Shown here one piece after another: positions 61,201 through 64,000 of a stretch of DNA of 64,000 bases. The position numbers were made by a program, and so were the translations under genes. The DNA is from Vitreoscilla massiliensis. GTDB lineage: Bacteria > Pseudomonadota > Gammaproteobacteria > Burkholderiales > Neisseriaceae. The notes beneath the pieces were generated by a model, which was not told the DNA's origin, did not search any database, and saw nothing but the letters and a program-made list of their open reading frames with translations. The stretch is from the NCBI RefSeq assembly GCF_001457815.1, contig NZ_LN898218.1, forward strand, positions 1-64,000, read 5' to 3'. Every line of letters starts with the position of its first letter. Position 1 is the stretch's first letter.

Positions 61201-61840
61201 CGGCGTCCAATTGCGTTAATGCCGCTTCGCCCAACATGTCAAACGAGAAGCGGTAGCCACGGCCTTCGCGCTCATGGCCGTTTTTCAATGCTTCTTCTAT
61301 GGTTTGACCGGTGACAAATTGTTGACCCAACATGCGCATGGCGTAGTCCATGCCTTTGCGTATCATCGGTTCGCCGCCTTTGCTGAGCATGCGATTAAGC
61401 GCGCTGCTCAGGCTTTGGTCGTTGGCTGGTTGTGACAATTTACCCGTGAGCAACAAACCCCATGCTGCTGCATTCACAAACAAAGAAGAGCCTTGTCCGA
61501 CATGGCTCTTCCAATCGCCGCGTGACAATTTGTCACGAATGAGCAAGGTTTGGGTTTGCTTGTCCGGCACTCGCAACAAGGCTTCTGCCAAACACATCAA
61601 GGCCACACCTTCTTCACTCGATAAGCTGAATTCGTGCATCAAGGCATCGACGCCGGCCATTTTTTGGCGTTTGGAGCGCACTTGTGCAATCAATTGGCGT
61701 GCCCAATCCTCAATCTGCGTCGATTGTTGGCTTAAATCCAATTGGCTGGCCAAGGCATTGATGGCCGTGGCCTCATCAACGCGGTACAAATCGGTGATGT
61801 TATTGCGTAATGGTGTTTGCTCTTTGGCAAAATCAAACAT
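58256..61840 (-). CDS. putA: bifunctional proline dehydrogenase / P5C dehydrogenase
   Basis: 1194 residues from MFDFAKEQTPLRNNITDLYRVDE, chosen because AAAGGAG lies just upstream. It oxidises proline to glutamate in two steps at the inner membrane. The FAD-binding barrel (about 100-450) has GYRFSFDMLGEAA, DSNGISVKLSALHPRYN and FMIRLVKGAYWDSEIK. The aldehyde dehydrogenase half (about 560-1000) has SPWNFPLAIFVGQ, the LLAETGGQNAMIVD glutamate and FDSAGQRCSALRVL cysteine. The N-terminus lacks the ribbon-helix-helix domain of the E. coli form, so it is not itself a repressor. Divergent from the MFS gene. Confidence 0.96.
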   Translation of the reverse strand: MFDFAKEQTPLRNNITDLYRVDEATAINALASQLDLSQQSTQIEDWARQLIAQVRSKRQKMAGVDALMHEFSLSSEEGVALMCLAEALLRVPDKQTQTLLIRDKLSRGDWKSHVGQGSSLFVNAAAWGLLLTGKLSQPANDQSLSSALNRMLSKGGEPMIRKGMDYAMRMLGQQFVTGQTIEEALKNGHEREGRGYRFSFDMLGEAALTQLDAERYYQDYINAIHAIGRDSKGRDVYDSNGISVKLSALHPRYNRNQHERVMNELLPKVKYLYLLAKEYDIGLNIDAEEANRLELSLDLLEAIAQDEDLAGFKGIGFVVQAYQKRCPAVLDFIIDLARRTNHRFMIRLVKGAYWDSEIKIAQVDGLEGYPVYTRKVHTDVAYLACAQKLLAATDVIFPQFASHNAYTVAAIRALGGDKDFEFQCLHGMGETLYDQVVGESNWQRRVRIYAPVGTHETLLAYLVRRLLENGANSSFVNQIVDENIDIDSLVQNPLKQLAITGGQPHPAIPLPQNLYGQSRANSQGIDLSNEYRLQALQAELNQAGAKQYRAESLTAAEIAQQAVHPVKNPANLSEQIGEVAYAAASSVPAIIDAALDAQGAWQQKSAAERAAILRKTADLMEAQQATLLYLAIKEAGKTLTNAVGEIREAVDFCRYYAQQIEEFVPNHAAARGVIVAISPWNFPLAIFVGQIVAALAAGNAVVAKPAEQTSLMAHAAVQLMLEAGVPVGAVQLILGEGDIGAALTADERIAGVLFTGSTEVAQLINRTLSKRADMPLLLAETGGQNAMIVDSTALPEQVVQDVLLSAFDSAGQRCSALRVLCVQDDIADRVIEMLKGGLKELNIGRPHQLDVDVGPVIDAEAQQRLLGYIERKRSVATKVTQLDIPADINDGGTYVAPTILELKDLGDLTQEVFGPVLHVVRFKAGELDQLITHINAQDYALTHGIHSRIDGQIEYIASRIEAGNVYVNRNIVGAVVGVQPFGGHHQSGTGPKAGGPFYLQRMTTLNPWRLPQGSEVGQPNVDTQALARSLNISSDENLAWQAHVTCLLNSVPNSNGVLLTGPTGEANSLNWHLPRSVLIAGGDELSVAALAAVLKALKVAVHLSPNHAASARLEAIGVRALTEAQLQTVPLEVCVSLGACDAGLKSSLATRKGTLVKLVDLSAGLDLAPLLHEISRSTNTAAAGGNAALMTLQQ

Positions 61841-61986
61841 GTATGTTGCTCCTTTGCGTCGTCGTATGCGATATGCACAAAAAACAGGTGTATTTTCACC
61901 CGTAAAAACCGATACATTGCTTGTAAAAATACTGCCTGTCAATCGCTTAAGTTAAAACTTTATCATTTAACAAAACAGTTATACTG

Positions 61987-62004
61987 CAAGATAACTTTAT
62001 CTTG
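61987..62004. promoter_or_regulatory. 18-base palindrome between putA and the MFS gene
   Basis: CAAGATAA and TTATCTTG are perfect inverted arms around CT, followed by TTTTTG. In a divergent promoter region it could be an operator for either gene. The regulator is unknown. Confidence 0.45.
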
Positions 62005-62059
62005 TTTTTGCTTAACGCTAGAATGTGGTTTTGTAACTTATCCACATCGCAGGCACCTT

Positions 62060-63484
62060 ATGAATGCTCAACTTCCGGCGCCCCTGCCCAAGCAACTTCC
62101 TCAGAATTTTCGCCGCTATTTGCCGTTTTTATTGGCCATGGCCATCTTCATGCAAATGCTGGACACCACCGTCCTGAATACCGCCTTGCCGGCGATGGCG
62201 GCCGACTTAAACGTCTCGCCTTTGAACATGCAATCGGTGATTGTGTCGTACGCGCTGACGCTGGCCTTGCTCATTCCCATCAGCGGCTATTTGAGTGGCC
62301 GTTTTGGTACCCAAAAAGTGTTTTTGGCCGCCATCGGTTTGTTCAGCTTTGGTTCCTTATTGTGTGCGGTCTCGCCGACGCTGCCGATGCTGGTGTTTTC
62401 GCGCATCGTCCAAGGCATAGGTGGCGCCTTGCTCACGCCAGTGGCGCGCTTGGCCTTAATCAAATCGTATGAAAAGTCGGAATTGCTGCGGGTATTGAAT
62501 TTCGCCATCATGCCGGCCTTGATGGCGCCGATTATGGGGCCGTTGGTCGGTGGCTATGTGGTGGAATGGGTGTCGTGGCATTGGATTTTCTTAATCAACT
62601 TGCCGGTGGGCTTGCTGTGCTTCTTGGCCGGTTGGCGCTACATGCCCAATTACACCGAGCAAGACACCCACATCGACATGCCTGGCATCTTGTTGTTTGG
62701 CGGTGCGGCCTTCTTTCTTACCATAGGCTTGGAATTTTTGGGCAGCAATAACAATGCGCTCGCCTTTGCCTTGTTGACCTTGGCGACTGGCACAGCCTTA
62801 TTGTTCGGCTATTACCGCTATGCCAAAACCCACAACAATGCCATTTACCCGTTGAGCCTGTTGTCGGTGCGCACCTTCCGTGTCGGCCTGAACGGCAATT
62901 TGCTGTCACGCTTGGGCATCAGCTCCATTCCCTTATTGTTGCCGCTGTTATTGCAAGTGTCGTTTGGTTACTCGCCCAGCGAAGCCGGCTGGATCATCGC
63001 ACCGATGGCTTTGGCAGCGATGTTGACCAAACCGTTGATGCAAAAACTGTTGCAAACCTTTGGCTACCGCAAGATTCTGTTGGCCAATACCGTCTTGGTC
63101 GGCGTATTGATGTTGAGCATTGCCTTGCATGGCCCCGACAGCCCAAAATGGTTGCTGGTATTGCATTTCTTCATCTTGGGCGGCTGTAATTCCATCCAAT
63201 TCACCTCGATGAACACCATCACCCTCGCCGATTTGCGCCCGTACCAAAACACCAGTGGCAACAGCTTGATGGCGGTGAATCAACAATTGGCCATGGGTTT
63301 CGGCATCGCCTTGGGCTCACTGATTTTGCGCTTTTACCAGCAAAACGACGCCATTACCCACCAAAACACCCAATTGGCCTTTCAATACACCTTCATCACC
63401 ATAGGTGTGCTCACCATCTTATCCAGTTTGGTGTTCCGCCAATTGCACCGCCGCGATGGCAATACCTTGGCCCACCGTGATTAA
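62060..63484 (+). CDS. MFS drug exporter, DHA2 (EmrB/QacA) type
   Basis: 474 residues from MNAQLPAPLPKQLPQ; an in-frame extension upstream lacks a signal. About 13-14 membrane spans. MDTTVLNTALPAMAADL near 36-52 and SRIVQGIGGALLTPVARLALIKSY near 117-140 are the DHA2 family motifs C/D; GYLSGRFGTQKVF is motif A. It probably pumps drugs or toxic organic compounds out using the proton gradient. No partner membrane-fusion gene is adjacent. Confidence 0.9.
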   Translation: MNAQLPAPLPKQLPQNFRRYLPFLLAMAIFMQMLDTTVLNTALPAMAADLNVSPLNMQSVIVSYALTLALLIPISGYLSGRFGTQKVFLAAIGLFSFGSLLCAVSPTLPMLVFSRIVQGIGGALLTPVARLALIKSYEKSELLRVLNFAIMPALMAPIMGPLVGGYVVEWVSWHWIFLINLPVGLLCFLAGWRYMPNYTEQDTHIDMPGILLFGGAAFFLTIGLEFLGSNNNALAFALLTLATGTALLFGYYRYAKTHNNAIYPLSLLSVRTFRVGLNGNLLSRLGISSIPLLLPLLLQVSFGYSPSEAGWIIAPMALAAMLTKPLMQKLLQTFGYRKILLANTVLVGVLMLSIALHGPDSPKWLLVLHFFILGGCNSIQFTSMNTITLADLRPYQNTSGNSLMAVNQQLAMGFGIALGSLILRFYQQNDAITHQNTQLAFQYTFITIGVLTILSSLVFRQLHRRDGNTLAHRD

Positions 63485-63524
63485 GATGCCAGTACTTAAA
63501 GCTTAACAACATGACGCAAACCAT

Positions 63525-63558
63525 AAGCGGCCTGTAACTTGTTTACAGGCCGCTTTTT
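63525..63558. terminator. uptake-like inverted pair 10, MFS terminator
   Basis: AAGCGGCCTGTAA and TTTACAGGCCGCTTTTT form a hairpin with a T-run 40 bases after the MFS stop, also serving the convergent 61-aa gene. Confidence 0.8.
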
Positions 63559-63604
63559 ACTTATACCGCTTACAACATGACATCAAGCCACACATACCAC
63601 CAAA

Positions 63605-63790
63605 TTAACCATAAAAATCGGTGCGGCGGTATTTGGCCTCATGAATAAAGCGCCGCTCATACTCTTGTTGTATCATTTCCGCGGTATCGAACAAGGATTT
63701 GATTTTGTTCGGTGTGGTTTCACCCACATTGCTGCTGCCTAAAAAAGTGGCTGCCAAATACAAGGCTTCTGCACTGTCCATTAAAGCCAT
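63605..63790 (-). CDS. small host protein of unknown function
   Basis: 61 residues: MALMDSAEALYLAATFLGSSNVGETTPNKIKSLFDTAEMIQQEYERRFIHEAKYRRTDFYG. Helical, soluble; no family recognised. Its ATG is preceded by GGGAGCG, and a hairpin follows its stop. Confidence 0.65.
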   Translation of the reverse strand: MALMDSAEALYLAATFLGSSNVGETTPNKIKSLFDTAEMIQQEYERRFIHEAKYRRTDFYG

Positions 63791-63911
63791 GCCATCGCTC
63801 CCGTTTGTATTTAGTAATGTATTCTAAATCTAACGGTTCTCTGCCCTCTAATGCAATCTAAAACGCCATGAAATCAACCGTGTTTGATGTGCATCAACTT
63901 CCGCGCCCAAC

Positions 63912-64000
63912 TCAAGAACAATAGTCTTCGGCTTGGCTGGCAATCAAAGTCAACGCCGCCTCCCACACCATTTGCACATATTCAGGCGTGTCTTCATCGG
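63912..64000 (-). CDS. C-terminal fragment of a gene running off the right edge
   Basis: A leftward open frame ending at TGA 63914-63912, 28 residues visible, including DTPEYVQMVWEAALTLIAS. The rest lies outside the window. Base use is like host genes; no family can be told. Confidence 0.5.
   Translation of the reverse strand, partial: DEDTPEYVQMVWEAALTLIASQAEDYCS

Overview
The window is a bacterial chromosome segment, most likely from the family Neisseriaceae (Betaproteobacteria), carrying one near-complete Mu-like prophage. The host assignment rests on three things. The rpsU-yqeY-dnaG-rpoD block and a lipoprotein azurin are both present. In addition, roughly 25 copies of a short element, AAGCGGCCTGTAA, occur in the ~25 kb of host DNA, mostly as inverted pairs just after genes. 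That element looks like a DNA uptake sequence dialect of the Neisseriaceae, but it is not one of the published forms I can recall. I cannot name the genus.

Layout. (1) 1-1171: the end of a separate phage-like element (Cys-rich fragment, DUF551-type protein, AlpA-type regulator). (2) 1172-2282: mostly non-coding, with terminators and one doubtful small ORF. (3) 2283-10962: core host genes: apt (minus), gmk-rpoZ-spoT (plus), rpsU-yqeY-dnaG-rpoD (plus), and a CAT-anticodon tRNA of the Ile2 type. (4) 10963-16643: an AT-rich leader and a 916-aa orphan protein with a degenerate tubulin-like segment, a family-4-type glycosyltransferase, and an azurin lipoprotein. (5) 16682-55534: a 38.85-kb transposable prophage with TG...CA ends, three transposase-site-like repeats at each end, and flanking 6-bp direct repeats CAAAAT. 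(6) 55535-64000: host DNA with an iron alcohol dehydrogenase, putA, an MFS exporter and small genes.

The prophage reads almost entirely leftward. Its right end holds a divergent S24-type repressor and Ner-like regulator around a cluster of five CTAAACAAAA operator-like sites, then the A transposase and B ATPase. The early/middle block includes Gam, HU, GemA and a Mor/C-type activator. Lysis genes (amidase, small membrane protein, nested Rz/Rz1) follow, then terminase, portal, F-like protein, protease, capsid, a long-tail siphovirus-type tail with a 1622-aa tape measure, and tail-tip proteins. The left end has a Com-like zinc finger protein, a cytosine-5 DNA methyltransferase and RdgC. The head genes resemble Mu and the tail genes resemble the siphovirus-type relatives such as Pseudomonas B3/D3112. 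The portal gene carries a frameshift, so the prophage may be defective.

The strongest new observation is a set of five late promoters. Each has a conserved 22-bp box whose first base lies exactly 43 bp before a -10-like hexamer, and each sits at the head of a late gene group (lysis, protease/head, tape measure, tail tip, and the left-end modification genes). The box is at the position where Mor/C-type activators bind in Mu. A second notable locus is com-dcm: a com-like gene, too short for usual gene calling, precedes a C5 methyltransferase where Mu has mom. A third is a rightward two-gene cargo cassette (degenerate J-like plus bacterial PH domain protein, and a small winged-helix-like protein) inserted in the leftward tail operon.
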